A stretch of 64,000 nucleotides of DNA from a bacterium. GTDB taxonomy: Bacteria > SZUA-79 > Acidulodesulfobacterales > Acidulodesulfobacteraceae. A model generated the notes under the pieces. That model was given only the letters and a program-made list of their open reading frames with translations, made no database searches and was not told the DNA's origin. Below are positions 27,059-34,373 of this stretch, one piece after another. How positions within the stretch are numbered: the stretch's first letter is position 1; each line of letters opens with the position of its first letter. The translations under genes were made by a program, and so were the position numbers. The DNA is taken from assembly GCA_021850985.1 (NCBI GenBank), contig JAJZJX010000006.1:1-64000 (forward strand), written 5' to 3'.

Positions 27059-27697
27059 ATGACGAACCGAATATTGCTTAATAATTACGGCGACGATTTC
27101 GATTCTTTGGCTCCTGCTATAGAAGCCGTTATTTTTGCTTCTGAAGAACCGGTTCCGTTAAAGAAATTAACGGATTTATTTAAAGTAAAAAAAGAAGAAA
27201 TATTAAAAGCCGTTGAATCGATAAAACTGGAATTTAACGAGAAATCGAATCACGGAATATACCTTTCCGTAAACGATAACGGTATAAGTTTTAAGACTAA
27301 GCCCGAATATTTCGATGCAATATCCGGCAGTTTGGAGATAAAACCTATAAAATTTACCGGTCCCCAGCTTGAAACGCTTTCTATTATAGCTTATAAGCAG
27401 CCGGTTACCAAAAATGAAATAGACGCCGTAAGGGGATTCGATTCATCCGGCACCCTAAAATTTCTTCTTGAAAAAAACCTTATTAAAGTCGCGGGAAGAA
27501 AAGAGATAGTGGGAAGACCGCTGATATATAAAACCAGCGATTATTTTCTGGAAGTTTTTAGTCTTAAAAATCTTAAAGATTTGCCTTCCGTCAAAGAAAT
27601 GGACGATTTTGGCAGGAAAAGCGTGTTAGAAGCGCTGAACGGCAATGATAACGGCTCCAACGACGAAACGAAGGAAGAACCGGCTTTGTTTGAATAG
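27059..27697 (+). CDS. scpB: Segregation and condensation protein B
   Basis: ScpB is the winged-helix kite subunit of the SMC-ScpAB condensin. The 212-aa product shows LAPAIEAVIFASEEPVPLKK at the N-terminus and the family core ETLSIIAYKQPVTKNEID, then IKVAGRKEIVGRPLIYKTS. The C-terminal tail (NGNDNGSNDETKEE) is acidic and disordered. A TATAAT at 27028-27033 is the likely -10 box, leaving a leader of about 20 nt. scpA is not adjacent, which is unusual because the two genes are generally paired. Confidence 0.94.
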   Translation: MTNRILLNNYGDDFDSLAPAIEAVIFASEEPVPLKKLTDLFKVKKEEILKAVESIKLEFNEKSNHGIYLSVNDNGISFKTKPEYFDAISGSLEIKPIKFTGPQLETLSIIAYKQPVTKNEIDAVRGFDSSGTLKFLLEKNLIKVAGRKEIVGRPLIYKTSDYFLEVFSLKNLKDLPSVKEMDDFGRKSVLEALNGNDNGSNDETKEEPALFE

Positions 27698-27899
27698 TTT
27701 TTATTTTTAAAGTGTTTTTGCTTATATGTTTTATGAATGTTTTAGCAGGATTAAATTTTTTAAAAGTTTCTTGGCTTATAATAATGACCGCATAAATTTG
27801 TGGTATAATTAATTAACAAATATAAATTTACGCCGCTAATTAAATATATAATACAATAAATAATATAAATAATATAAAAATTTTAACAGGAGGAAAAAA

Positions 27900-28550
27900 T
27901 TGAAAAAGATTGCGCCTTCGATATTATCGGGCGATTTATTAAATCTTTCCGAAGAGATAAAACGACTTGAAGAAGCCGGCGTAGATTTTTTACATATAGA
28001 TATTATGGACGGCATATTCGTTCCCAATATTACCGCTGGATGGAATATCGTGGAGGCAATTAAAAACCGTACCGATATTCCTTTAGACGTTCATTTAATG
28101 ATAGACCGTCCGGAAAGATATATAGAACAGTTTGTCAAAAGCGGCGCAGATATATTAACGGTTCATTTTGAAGGCACTACGCATCTTCACAGAGTAGTCG
28201 AAAGAATCAGGGAGTTGGAAGCAAGCCCCGGAGTAGCGATAAACCCGTCAACGCCGGTGGATTTTTTAAGCGAGATACTCAACGACGTAGACCTCGTTCT
28301 TATTATGTCCGTCGATCCCGGCTTCAGCGGACAGGAATTTATATATTCTGCTTTGTTCAAAATCGAGAAACTTCACTGCATAATACAGGAAAGAGAACTT
28401 CAAACCCAAATTGAAGTGGACGGCGGTATAAAAGTAATAAACATAGCCGAAGCGGCTAATTCAGGCGCTGATATTATAGTAAGCGGCTCAGGAATACTTG
28501 GAACTAAAAATTATATCGAAACTATAAACGAAATGCGCGAAAGAATTTAA
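27900..28550 (+). CDS. rpe: Ribulose-phosphate 3-epimerase
   Basis: Rpe interconverts ribulose 5-phosphate and xylulose 5-phosphate in the pentose phosphate pathway. The 216-aa TIM barrel has APSILSGD, the metal-site motif DFLHIDIMDG with FVPN, DVHLMI and MSVDPGFSGQ. The start is TTG at 27900, supported by GGAGG 6 nt upstream. The gene is preceded by about 200 nt of AT-rich DNA and followed by remnants of repeat families A, B and C. Confidence 0.96.
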   Translation: MKKIAPSILSGDLLNLSEEIKRLEEAGVDFLHIDIMDGIFVPNITAGWNIVEAIKNRTDIPLDVHLMIDRPERYIEQFVKSGADILTVHFEGTTHLHRVVERIRELEASPGVAINPSTPVDFLSEILNDVDLVLIMSVDPGFSGQEFIYSALFKIEKLHCIIQERELQTQIEVDGGIKVINIAEAANSGADIIVSGSGILGTKNYIETINEMRERI

Positions 28551-28558
28551 AAAAGAAT

Positions 28559-28757
28559 AGATGCCGGATTTTATTTTCCGCATAAAAAACAGCCGATTAA
28601 TGCTGAAAATTGTTTGCGTCCAATTTGTTACGGGGACAGAATTGTATTCCGTCCGCGTATTTAGATAATCAGGCACCTTTTCCTGACGGTTTCCGTCGGC
28701 AATGAACAGTATATTAATTTTAATCAAAAGCTGACATTTCTATTTTGCCTTGACAAA
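28559..28757. repeat. Cluster of partial repeats (families A, B and C)
   Basis: This gene-free stretch holds three repeat pieces. A half family A arm lies near 28560-28585 (GATTTTATTTTCCGCA). A family B palindrome with mutations lies at 28630-28658 (ACGGGGACAGAATTG and a decayed partner). A family C end lies at 28703-28755 (GAACAGTATATTAATTTTAA, then GACATTTCTATTTTGCCTTG). No open reading frame is credible here. Confidence 0.6.
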
Positions 28758-28821
28758 AAACAAAAAAATAATGGAAAAAAAATAAAATAAGTAATATAAT
28801 AATAATTTATACACTTCATTT

Positions 28822-28898
28822 CGGGACGTAGCGCAGCTCGGTAGCGCACTTGCTTCGGGAGCAAGGGGTCGCTGGTTCAAATCCAGTCGTCCCGACCA
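28822..28898 (+). tRNA. tRNA-Pro (anticodon CGG)
   Basis: The 77-nt cloverleaf has acceptor CGGGACG/CGTCCCG, D arm GCGC/GCGC, anticodon stem CTTGC/GCAAG with loop TTCGGGA, T arm GCTGG/CCAGT and an encoded CCA end. The middle of the anticodon loop reads CGG. Its 3' half serves as the attachment site of the element that follows. A TATAAT at 28795-28800 is the likely -10 box. Confidence 0.95.
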
Positions 28899-28900
28899 TT
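28848..28900 (+). other. attL-like site (3' half of tRNA-Pro)
   Basis: These 53 bp recur at 30629-30681 with only two differences. Tyrosine integrases commonly target tRNA 3' halves, and the integrase remnant begins 146 nt downstream, so this is the intact tRNA-side attachment site. Confidence 0.8.
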
Positions 28901-29001
28901 CAAAACCGCAGTAAATAAGCAGTTTCAGCAACATTCCGCTTGACAGCAATATGAATCTGGATGTAAAATTATGAATGAAAATGAGGCAAAATGTAAAAAT
29001 T

Positions 29002-29028
29002 TTACTACTTATTTACTACCATTACTAC
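29002..29028 (+). repeat. Three TTACTAC direct repeats upstream of the integrase fragment
   Basis: TTACTAC occurs at 29002, 29013 and 29022, about one helical turn apart. A further ATTTACTACC lies inside the integrase gene near 29234. They could be arm-type integrase sites or repressor sites. Confidence 0.45.
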
Positions 29029-29046
29029 CTTTAAGAGGAGTAGAAA

Positions 29047-29280
29047 ATGGCTTCTATTTACCGCAAGAAAGGCAACGATATCTGGTATTACAGCATAACC
29101 TACGGGGGCAAAAGATATCAGGGAACCACTAAAACCACCGACAAACAATCCGCAAAACTAATTGCAGAGGCAAAGCAAACCGACATAGCGCGGGAAAAGA
29201 ACTACCTGCCGGCTTTAAAAAAGACGGTAGTAAGATTTACTACCCTTAGGGATAAATATCTTAACTCCGACAGTGTTTGA
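29047..29280 (+). pseudogene. Tyrosine integrase, N-terminal fragment
   Basis: The 77 codons encode the arm-binding N-terminal domain of a phage-type integrase (ASIYRKKGNDIWYYSITYGG, then KTTDKQSAKLIAEAKQTDIA). The core-binding and catalytic domains (R-H-R-Y residues) are absent. A proper Shine-Dalgarno (AGAGGAG) precedes the ATG. The frame ends in TGA at the point where the next ORF begins, consistent with a deletion junction near 29270. Confidence 0.8.
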
Positions 29281-29746
29281 AGATGAAGAACTTAAATTGT
29301 CTTCTAACGATTTATATTTCTTATATGGAAAGTTCCTAAAAAAGGTTGATGTTGACCCAAGGAAAGACATTGAATTTTTACTGAAAGAGGGGGGGGGGTC
29401 CTATTACAACATATTTAAACTTTTCAATAATTCGTTATCCGGCGTAAGCGGCAGGGATTTCAGGACGATGACAAAAACATTCAAACGTCCGGATGCAAAA
29501 CCGCATAAACAGAAAGCCAACGAAGAAGCTATTAAAAAAATAATTACAGAAAGCAAAATGAATGCCAATATCGTCAATGCGGTAAGATTAGTTCGATTCT
29601 TTTCAAAAAGGGATGCAAACAACATAGTCCAAATACTATTAAAAAATTCTTCCGATTGTTCAAGCACGGAGGTCGAGAAAAAAATAGAAATCCCAATGGA
29701 TGTCCTGTTTAAAGTCGGATTGTGCGTATTATACGACAAAATTTGA
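29273..29746 (+). CDS. Hypothetical protein with a G10 tract
   Basis: This 157-aa frame overlaps the end of the integrase fragment by 8 nt and starts with GTG. No known domain is recognised. The N-terminal 60 residues look like a small helical domain. The middle is basic (KTFKRPDAKPHKQKANEEA), and helices follow. A run of ten G residues at 29389-29398 encodes three glycines (EGGGS), and loss or gain of a G would shift the frame. It may be the 3' part of a longer gene joined to the integrase by deletion. Confidence 0.45.
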   Translation: MFEDEELKLSSNDLYFLYGKFLKKVDVDPRKDIEFLLKEGGGSYYNIFKLFNNSLSGVSGRDFRTMTKTFKRPDAKPHKQKANEEAIKKIITESKMNANIVNAVRLVRFFSKRDANNIVQILLKNSSDCSSTEVEKKIEIPMDVLFKVGLCVLYDKI

Positions 29747-29816
29747 TTTTCCGTAAGATTTTACATTCATTTTTAATTTTTATATAATATAATTATACAC
29801 AGATATTGTTACATAT

Positions 29817-30155
29817 TTGTATAAAATATGTAACAATGATATTACGAATTTTGAATGGGACAAGTCTAAAAGCAACGCAAATAAAAGTAAACACGGTATT
29901 GATTTTGAAACCGCAAAAAATATATTTTTAGATGAAAACCGTGTTGAAATTATAGCCCCGTATCCAATAGAAAATAGATTTATTAACATAGGAAAACTTA
30001 AGGGATAATTATGGACCGTCATTTTTACAATAAAAGGAGATGCTATAAGAATTATTTCCGCAAGACGTTCAAGAAAAAAAGAGGTAAAACTATATGGAAA
30101 TAACGTTTGTAAACGTCGGGGCAGGGAAAAAAAATATATGTTTATATCCCCTTAA
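29817..30155 (+). pseudogene. brnT: BrnT-type toxin gene with an in-frame stop
   Basis: The frame begins with the BrnT hallmark FEWDKSKSNANKSKHGIDFE. It then reaches IGKLKG and a TAA at 30006-30008. In the same frame the sequence resumes directly with LWTVIFTIKGDAIRIISARR and SRKKE, the conserved second half of BrnT ribonuclease toxins. The single TAA therefore splits one gene. A TTG at 29817 is the track's start. An inverted repeat (GTTACATAT/ATATGTAAC, 29807-29833) overlaps the start and resembles an autorepression operator. No BrnA antitoxin is recognised downstream. Confidence 0.75.
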
Positions 30156-30228
30156 ACCCACTGAAAAATCGAGAATAAGAATGAAGAAAAAATCCTTTAT
30201 TATTTTAAAGAACGGCGGTATAATTTAA
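30094..30228 (+). CDS. Possible small protein (44 aa)
   Basis: A short frame with AGAGG ten nt before its ATG sits in the position where a brnA antitoxin is expected. Its product (GAGKKNICLYPLKPTEKSR in the centre) shows no resemblance to BrnA. It overlaps the tail of the brnT pseudogene in another frame. It is likely decayed sequence. Confidence 0.2.
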   Translation: MEITFVNVGAGKKNICLYPLKPTEKSRIRMKKKSFIILKNGGII

Positions 30229-30261
30229 TAAAGAATTAACTTAATTTAGGAGGTAAAATCG

Positions 30262-30543
30262 ATGGCGTCGGTTATTGTTTTGCCCGAAGCTTTGATTAAA
30301 AATACAAATAAAGAAGAGCAGAAGGAACTTGCCGAATTTTTTAATGGAATTAGTAAATCGGCAAGCGAAGCAACTATTTTGACCGTAGAAGAAAAGTTTG
30401 AAAGACGCTTAACGGAAGAAATATCTAAAGTTAATGCAAGAATTTCAGAAACAAAAACCGATATTATTAAATGGATGTTTATATTCTGGGTAGGACAGAT
30501 AGGCGTATTAGTGGCTATTTTAAGTCTGTTTTTTAAACATTAA
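30262..30543 (+). CDS. Small coiled-coil protein with C-terminal membrane helix (DUF1640-like)
   Basis: The 93-aa product has a short N-terminal domain, a coiled coil (EEKFERRLTEEISKVNARIS) and one C-terminal membrane helix (WMFIFWVGQIGVLVAILSLF). This resembles the CCDC90/DUF1640-type proteins found in many mobile and accessory regions. GGAGG lies 8 nt before the ATG. The protein at 62307 has the same architecture with a longer stalk. The function is unknown. Confidence 0.7.
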   Translation: MASVIVLPEALIKNTNKEEQKELAEFFNGISKSASEATILTVEEKFERRLTEEISKVNARISETKTDIIKWMFIFWVGQIGVLVAILSLFFKH

Positions 30544-30628
30544 AAATAACTTTTGTCTCAAATTTGTCCCATAACATTTTTTATAAAGAAAATTACTTAA
30601 TAATATTAATAAGTTATAATATGCAATA

Positions 30629-30681
30629 ACTTGCTTCGGAAGCAAGGGGTCGCTGGTTCAAATCCAGTCGTCCCGAACATT
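30629..30681 (+). other. attR-like site (duplicate of the tRNA-Pro 3' half)
   Basis: This copies 53 bp of tRNA-Pro with two substitutions (GGGAGC becomes GGAAGC, and GACCAT becomes GAACAT). It lacks the 5' half, so it cannot make a tRNA. It marks the right end of the integrated element. Confidence 0.8.
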
Positions 30682-30801
30682 TACAGACGTTAAAAATCAC
30701 CGTATAGGATTTTTCATCTATTTACTTACTTTTATTAGCGAAACATCTAAATATTTTTAATAAATAATTAAAGTTAGTTATTCCGATTATTGTCATTACG
30801 T

Positions 30802-30830
30802 TTTACAATTTTTTGTTTTTATGATATAAA
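30802..30830 (+). promoter_or_regulatory. Promoter of tRNA-Gly
   Basis: TTTACA (30802-30807), a 17-nt spacer and TATAAA (30825-30830). The tRNA begins 25 nt downstream. Confidence 0.55.
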
Positions 30831-30855
30831 TAAATAACACGCAAATACATAAAAA

Positions 30856-30931
30856 GCGGGCATAGCTCAGCTGGTAGAGTACAAGCTTCCCAAGCTTGGT
30901 GTCGCCGGTTCGAACCCGGTTGCCCGCTCCA
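30856..30931 (+). tRNA. tRNA-Gly (anticodon CCC)
   Basis: The 76-nt cloverleaf has acceptor GCGGGCA/TGCCCGC, D arm GCTC/GAGT, anticodon stem CAAGC/GCTTG with loop TTCCCAA, T arm GCCGG/CCGGT and an encoded CCA. The centre of the loop reads CCC, which decodes GGG. Confidence 0.93.
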
Positions 30932-31017
30932 TTAAAAACCGCAATTATAAGAAATATACTAAGACTGCTTTCATTGCTTAGGAAAGAATGACTAATAATA
31001 AAAAATAACATGACGGC

Positions 31018-31045
31018 TTGAAATTTCAAAAATATGCGTTATAAT
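31018..31045 (+). promoter_or_regulatory. Orphan promoter upstream of a structured region
   Basis: TTGAAA (31018-31023), a 16-nt spacer and a perfect TATAAT (31040-31045). No credible gene starts within the next 250 nt, and the HIT gene has its own promoter at 31304. Confidence 0.55.
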
Positions 31046-31051
31046 TAAATT

Positions 31052-31201
31052 AAAGAAGAAAAAAATAAGTTTAAGGCAAAGAAATTTTAGAGTATATGTT
31101 TTTATGCAGCATGCCGCCGTCAGTCAGTTTAATGCTTAACTTTAAGCACATTGGACGTTAAAAACCAGTGACTGCAACGGCGGTACTTTTATTTCTAAAA
31201 T
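31052..31201 (+). ncRNA. Candidate structured non-coding RNA
   Basis: Three nested helices can be drawn. The outer is ATTTTAGA/TCTAAAAT (31084-31091 with 31194-31201). The middle is GCCGCCGT plus AGTCA against TGACT plus ACGGCGG. The apical is AATG and CTTAA against TTAAG and CATT. A good sigma-70 promoter lies directly upstream, and a T-rich stretch (TACTTTTATTTC) follows the GC-rich stem. A 21-codon frame from ATG near 31094 has no ribosome binding site. This stretch of about 410 nt between tRNA-Gly and the HIT gene holds no other gene. Confidence 0.45.
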
Positions 31202-31303
31202 ACGAATTTGCCTTAATGCCTCAATCGTAATCCTGCCGAATATCAAATAAAGCAATTGTAATTTATCGTAATTCCGCACTTAAATTATAATCGTAAAATT
31301 TTA

Positions 31304-31332
31304 TTGTTTAAATTTCATAAATTATTTATAAT
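31304..31332 (+). promoter_or_regulatory. Promoter of the HIT-protein gene, probably leaderless
   Basis: TTGTTT (31304-31309), a 17-nt spacer and a perfect TATAAT (31327-31332). The ATG follows after 8 nt and there is no Shine-Dalgarno. Confidence 0.65.
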
Positions 31333-31340
31333 AAAAAATT

Positions 31341-31808
31341 ATGAAATTTAAAGAAGACTGCATTTTTTGTAAAATAGCGAATAAACTGATACCTGCCGAA
31401 ATAATCGAGGAAACGGACGGTTTTATCGTAATAAAGGATATGAATCCGGTAGCGCCGATACATCTTTTGATAATCTCCAAGTTGCACTACGACAGCGTTT
31501 TAGATGCCGGGTGTAAAGTTGACGCCGATAAAAACAGCGGTGATATAAGTGAAGAAGACGGCAGCAAAAATAAATCAAATCTCAGCGAAAATTATAAAAG
31601 CGGCGATACTGCCGATGACGATGATTTGGAAATCTGCGGCAGCGGTAAAGAACTTTTTGGAATATTAGGTTCGCTTGCCGACAAATTCAACGTTGCGGAT
31701 AAAGGCTTCAGGACGGTTATCAATACTAAAGAAGACGGAGGACAGACCGTCAACCATCTTCATATTCATTTTATGGCCGGCAGGGGATTCGGCTGGCCGC
31801 CGGGTTAA
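31341..31808 (+). CDS. HIT family nucleotide hydrolase
   Basis: This HINT-like histidine-triad protein is 155 aa long. It has CIFCKIANKLIPAEI at the N-terminus (CxxC zinc knuckle half) and the catalytic triad NHLHIHFMAGRG near the end. Family members hydrolyse nucleoside phosphoramidates. An insertion of about 45 residues rich in Asp, Ser, Asn and Lys (roughly residues 57-100) interrupts the domain. HINT proteins are usually about 110-120 aa. A family A repeat follows the stop. Transcription is probably leaderless. Confidence 0.92.
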   Translation: MKFKEDCIFCKIANKLIPAEIIEETDGFIVIKDMNPVAPIHLLIISKLHYDSVLDAGCKVDADKNSGDISEEDGSKNKSNLSENYKSGDTADDDDLEICGSGKELFGILGSLADKFNVADKGFRTVINTKEDGGQTVNHLHIHFMAGRGFGWPPG

Positions 31809-31839
31809 TCCAAATAGTTACTATACATGCCGAATATAA

Positions 31840-31928
31840 GGAAAAGGCGTCAGATTTTATTTTCCGCATATATAACGGTCAATTAACATAAAATTTATTT
31901 GCGGAAAATTAATCTGACGCCTTTTCCG
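31840..31928. repeat. Family A palindromic repeat, copy 3
   Basis: GGAAAAGGCGTCAGATTTTA on the left and, on the right, TTAATCTGACGCCTTTTCC, separated by about 35 nt. The arms are about 27 bp. It lies between the HIT gene and speE. Confidence 0.8.
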
Positions 31929-31973
31929 CTAAAAAAATAAAACTTGAAACATTAAAACAAATGGGAAAAATTA

Positions 31974-32837
31974 ATGGAAACTTGGTTTTTTGAGAATCAG
32001 ACGGGCAATTTCGGAATAAAAATTAGGGTTGAATCTATATTGTTTTATGAACATTCGGATTATCAGGAGATAGCGGTTTACGATACTTTAGAATTTGGAA
32101 AAGTACTCGTTTTAGACAAAGCGGTTATGTTTGCGGATAAAAATGAGTTTGTCTATCATGAAATGTTAGGTCTTGTTCCTTTATTTTCCCATAAAAAACC
32201 TGAAAGAATTCTTATAATCGGCGGCGGCGACGGCGGAGTAGTCAGGGAATGCCTAAAAAATCCTTTCGTCAAACACATAGACCTTGTAGAAATCGATAAA
32301 AAAGTAATAGAAGTTTCCAAAAAGTTTTTTCCTGAAATAGCCTGTAAGCTCGACGACGGCAGGGTAAGAATACTGGCGGAAGACGGCATAGAGTTTATTA
32401 AAAGAGTCGATTCCGGCGGCAGAGAAGAAGAAAAATACGATGTTATACTTATAGATTCAACCGATCCGGTAGGTCCGGCTGAAGGGTTGTTCAGGCGCGA
32501 TTTTTACGAAGCTGCGGCCGGCGCGCTTAAAGCAGACGGAATATTTGCGGCGCAGACTGAATCTCCGTTTTTTAATAAAAATTTAATTAAAGACATAGGA
32601 AAAATTATAAGGGAAATTTATGAAAAATCATCGCTTTATCTGGCTTCTATACCGGTTTATCCCAGCGGTTTATGGAGTTTTACGGCAGGCTCCAAAAAAT
32701 ATGATACTAAAGTTATAAACGAAAGCTACGATAATTTTGATTTTGCGGGTCTCGAGTCGGATTTAAAATACTATTCACGCGAAATACATCGCGCCTCTTT
32801 CGTTTTACCTAACTTTATAAGGGAGATATTAAAATAA
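31974..32837 (+). CDS. speE: Spermidine synthase
   Basis: SpeE transfers an aminopropyl group from decarboxylated AdoMet to putrescine. The 287-aa protein has the N-terminal beta domain (ETWFFE, then YQEIAVYDTLEFGKVLVLD) and the Rossmann motif IGGGDGGVVREC, followed by DVILIDSTDPVGPAEGLF. It is the first gene of a three-gene polyamine operon with speB (10 nt gap) and pdaD (83 nt gap). The AdoMet decarboxylase (speD) that it needs is not in the window. Confidence 0.95.
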   Translation: METWFFENQTGNFGIKIRVESILFYEHSDYQEIAVYDTLEFGKVLVLDKAVMFADKNEFVYHEMLGLVPLFSHKKPERILIIGGGDGGVVRECLKNPFVKHIDLVEIDKKVIEVSKKFFPEIACKLDDGRVRILAEDGIEFIKRVDSGGREEEKYDVILIDSTDPVGPAEGLFRRDFYEAAAGALKADGIFAAQTESPFFNKNLIKDIGKIIREIYEKSSLYLASIPVYPSGLWSFTAGSKKYDTKVINESYDNFDFAGLESDLKYYSREIHRASFVLPNFIREILK

Positions 32838-32847
32838 AAAAAATTAT

Positions 32848-33732
32848 ATGATAGAAACCAACTTATCGAAAACCTCTTCATTTTTTAATTCTGCTGATTC
32901 TTACGAAAAATCCGGCTTAATCCTTCTCGGAATTCCTATGGATTATACCGCAAGCAATATTCCCGGTTCCCGATTTGCTCCCAAAAGAGTAAGAGAATTG
33001 TCTTATACGCTTGAGAATTACAGTCCCATTTTTGACGATTTCATCGACGAAAAGTTTTACGATGCCGGAGATATAGTTCTGCCTTGGGGAAATACCGGTA
33101 AAAGCATAAAATTTATCGAAGAAACAGCAAAAGGAATTCTCGACGACGGCAAAAAAATCGTCAGTATAGGCGGCGACCATTTAATTACTTATCCGGTAGT
33201 AAAAGAGTATGCCGACAAATATAAAGATTTAGTAGTTTTACAGTTTGACGCCCATACCGATTTAAGGGAAGAGTGGAACGACGAAAAATATTCCCATGCT
33301 ACCGTTCTAAAACTTGTTCACGATATTATAAAAAAGGGCAACCTTTATCAGTTCGGAATTCGTTCAGGTTCTAAAGAAGAATTCGATTTTGCCAAAAAAC
33401 ATTGCCATATATATAAAAACGACGTTTACGAACCTCTTAAAAAAGTTTTGGGCAGTTTGTCGAACAAAGACGTTTATATTACTATAGACATAGACGTTTT
33501 AGACCCTGCTTTTGCGCCTGGAACGGGATATATAGAAGCCGGCGGAATATCCTCCAAAGAGCTTTTGGATTCCGTATCGCTTCTGTTGTCGGAATCAAAC
33601 GTAAATGTAGTAGGAGCGGACGTAGTGGAAGTTTGTCCTCCTACCGATAATTCGGACAGGACATCCGCTATTGCTGCAAAGCTATTGAGGGAAATAATTA
33701 TCGGAATGTCTAAGAACAACAAAACGAAATAA
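32848..33732 (+). CDS. speB: Agmatinase
   Basis: This ureohydrolase of 294 aa converts agmatine to putrescine and urea. The manganese ligands are in GGDHLI, DAHTDLRE and DIDVLDPAFAPGTG. The substrate loop near YSHATVLK fits agmatinase. It lies between speE and the arginine decarboxylase, so the operon encodes arginine to agmatine to putrescine to spermidine. The N-terminal extension of about 20 residues is serine-rich. Confidence 0.94.
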   Translation: MIETNLSKTSSFFNSADSYEKSGLILLGIPMDYTASNIPGSRFAPKRVRELSYTLENYSPIFDDFIDEKFYDAGDIVLPWGNTGKSIKFIEETAKGILDDGKKIVSIGGDHLITYPVVKEYADKYKDLVVLQFDAHTDLREEWNDEKYSHATVLKLVHDIIKKGNLYQFGIRSGSKEEFDFAKKHCHIYKNDVYEPLKKVLGSLSNKDVYITIDIDVLDPAFAPGTGYIEAGGISSKELLDSVSLLLSESNVNVVGADVVEVCPPTDNSDRTSAIAAKLLREIIIGMSKNNKTK

Positions 33733-33815
33733 AAAGTTAAAAGCAATAAATATTAAGTAAAACAAATTAAATTATTAAATTAATTAAATAAAAAAGTAAA
33801 ACGGAGGGAATAACA

Positions 33816-34289
33816 GTGTTTGAAACACCCGATATATATACTTTGGCGGCTGGTACGTCGGAGGGGACTTCAAAATTGGGGGCATTCGATAATGCCATTT
33901 TAAAAGCGGGGGTCGGCAATACTAATTTAATAAAACTCAGCTCAATTCTTCCGCCGAAAGCTGTTTATAAAGAAAAAATAATTTATCCCAGAGGTGTATT
34001 GGTTCCTATAGCATACGGGGCTATTTCCAGCGATAAAAAAGGAGAAAAAATCGCCGCCGCCGTGGCGATAGCCGTTTCGGTAGAAGACGGCTTCGGAGTA
34101 ATAATGGAATTTTCCGGCGTAACTTCCGCTCAAAATGCCGAAGAAACGGTCAGGAAGATGGCTGAAGATGCAATGAAACACAGGAATATAGGAATTAAAG
34201 AGATAGTTTCTAAAAGCTCGGAGCATACCGTAGAAAATTTCGGATGCGCGTTTGCTTCGGTTCCTATGTGGTATTCCAAGCTGATATGA
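33816..34289 (+). CDS. pdaD: Pyruvoyl-dependent arginine decarboxylase
   Basis: PdaD makes agmatine from arginine. The 157-aa proenzyme contains GVGNTNLIKLSSILPPKA. The Ser-Ser bond in this motif is the self-cleavage site, whose second serine becomes the pyruvoyl cofactor. This archaeal-type enzyme replaces the PLP-dependent SpeA. The GTG start at 33816 has GGAGGG 10 nt upstream, which decides the start. It closes the speE-speB-pdaD operon. Confidence 0.94.
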   Translation: MFETPDIYTLAAGTSEGTSKLGAFDNAILKAGVGNTNLIKLSSILPPKAVYKEKIIYPRGVLVPIAYGAISSDKKGEKIAAAVAIAVSVEDGFGVIMEFSGVTSAQNAEETVRKMAEDAMKHRNIGIKEIVSKSSEHTVENFGCAFASVPMWYSKLI

Positions 34290-34373
34290 TATAATAAGTT
34301 CTCGTAATGCTTTGTTCTTTCGTCGATTAATTATATTCGATTAAGCATCTTAAGATAATTAAACAATGGGGGA

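Larger units (their letters stand above)
28848..30681. mobile_element. Decayed integrative element in tRNA-Pro (about 1.8 kb)
   Basis: The element is bounded by 53-bp direct repeats of the tRNA-Pro 3' half. It contains, in order, an array of TTACTAC repeats, an integrase fragment, a hypothetical gene with a G10 tract, a brnT toxin pseudogene, a tiny ORF and a coiled-coil membrane protein. The catalytic part of the integrase is missing, so internal deletion has probably occurred and the element cannot move alone. Confidence 0.75.

Noticed and set aside
27040-27081. Leaderless 13-codon peptide before scpB
   Set aside because: An ATG lies 6 nt after the -10 box, but it is out of frame and the peptide has no support. 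scpB at 27059 is preferred.
30629-30681. Second tRNA-Pro gene
   Set aside because: Only the 3' half is present. It has no acceptor 5' strand or D arm, so it is an attachment-site duplicate.
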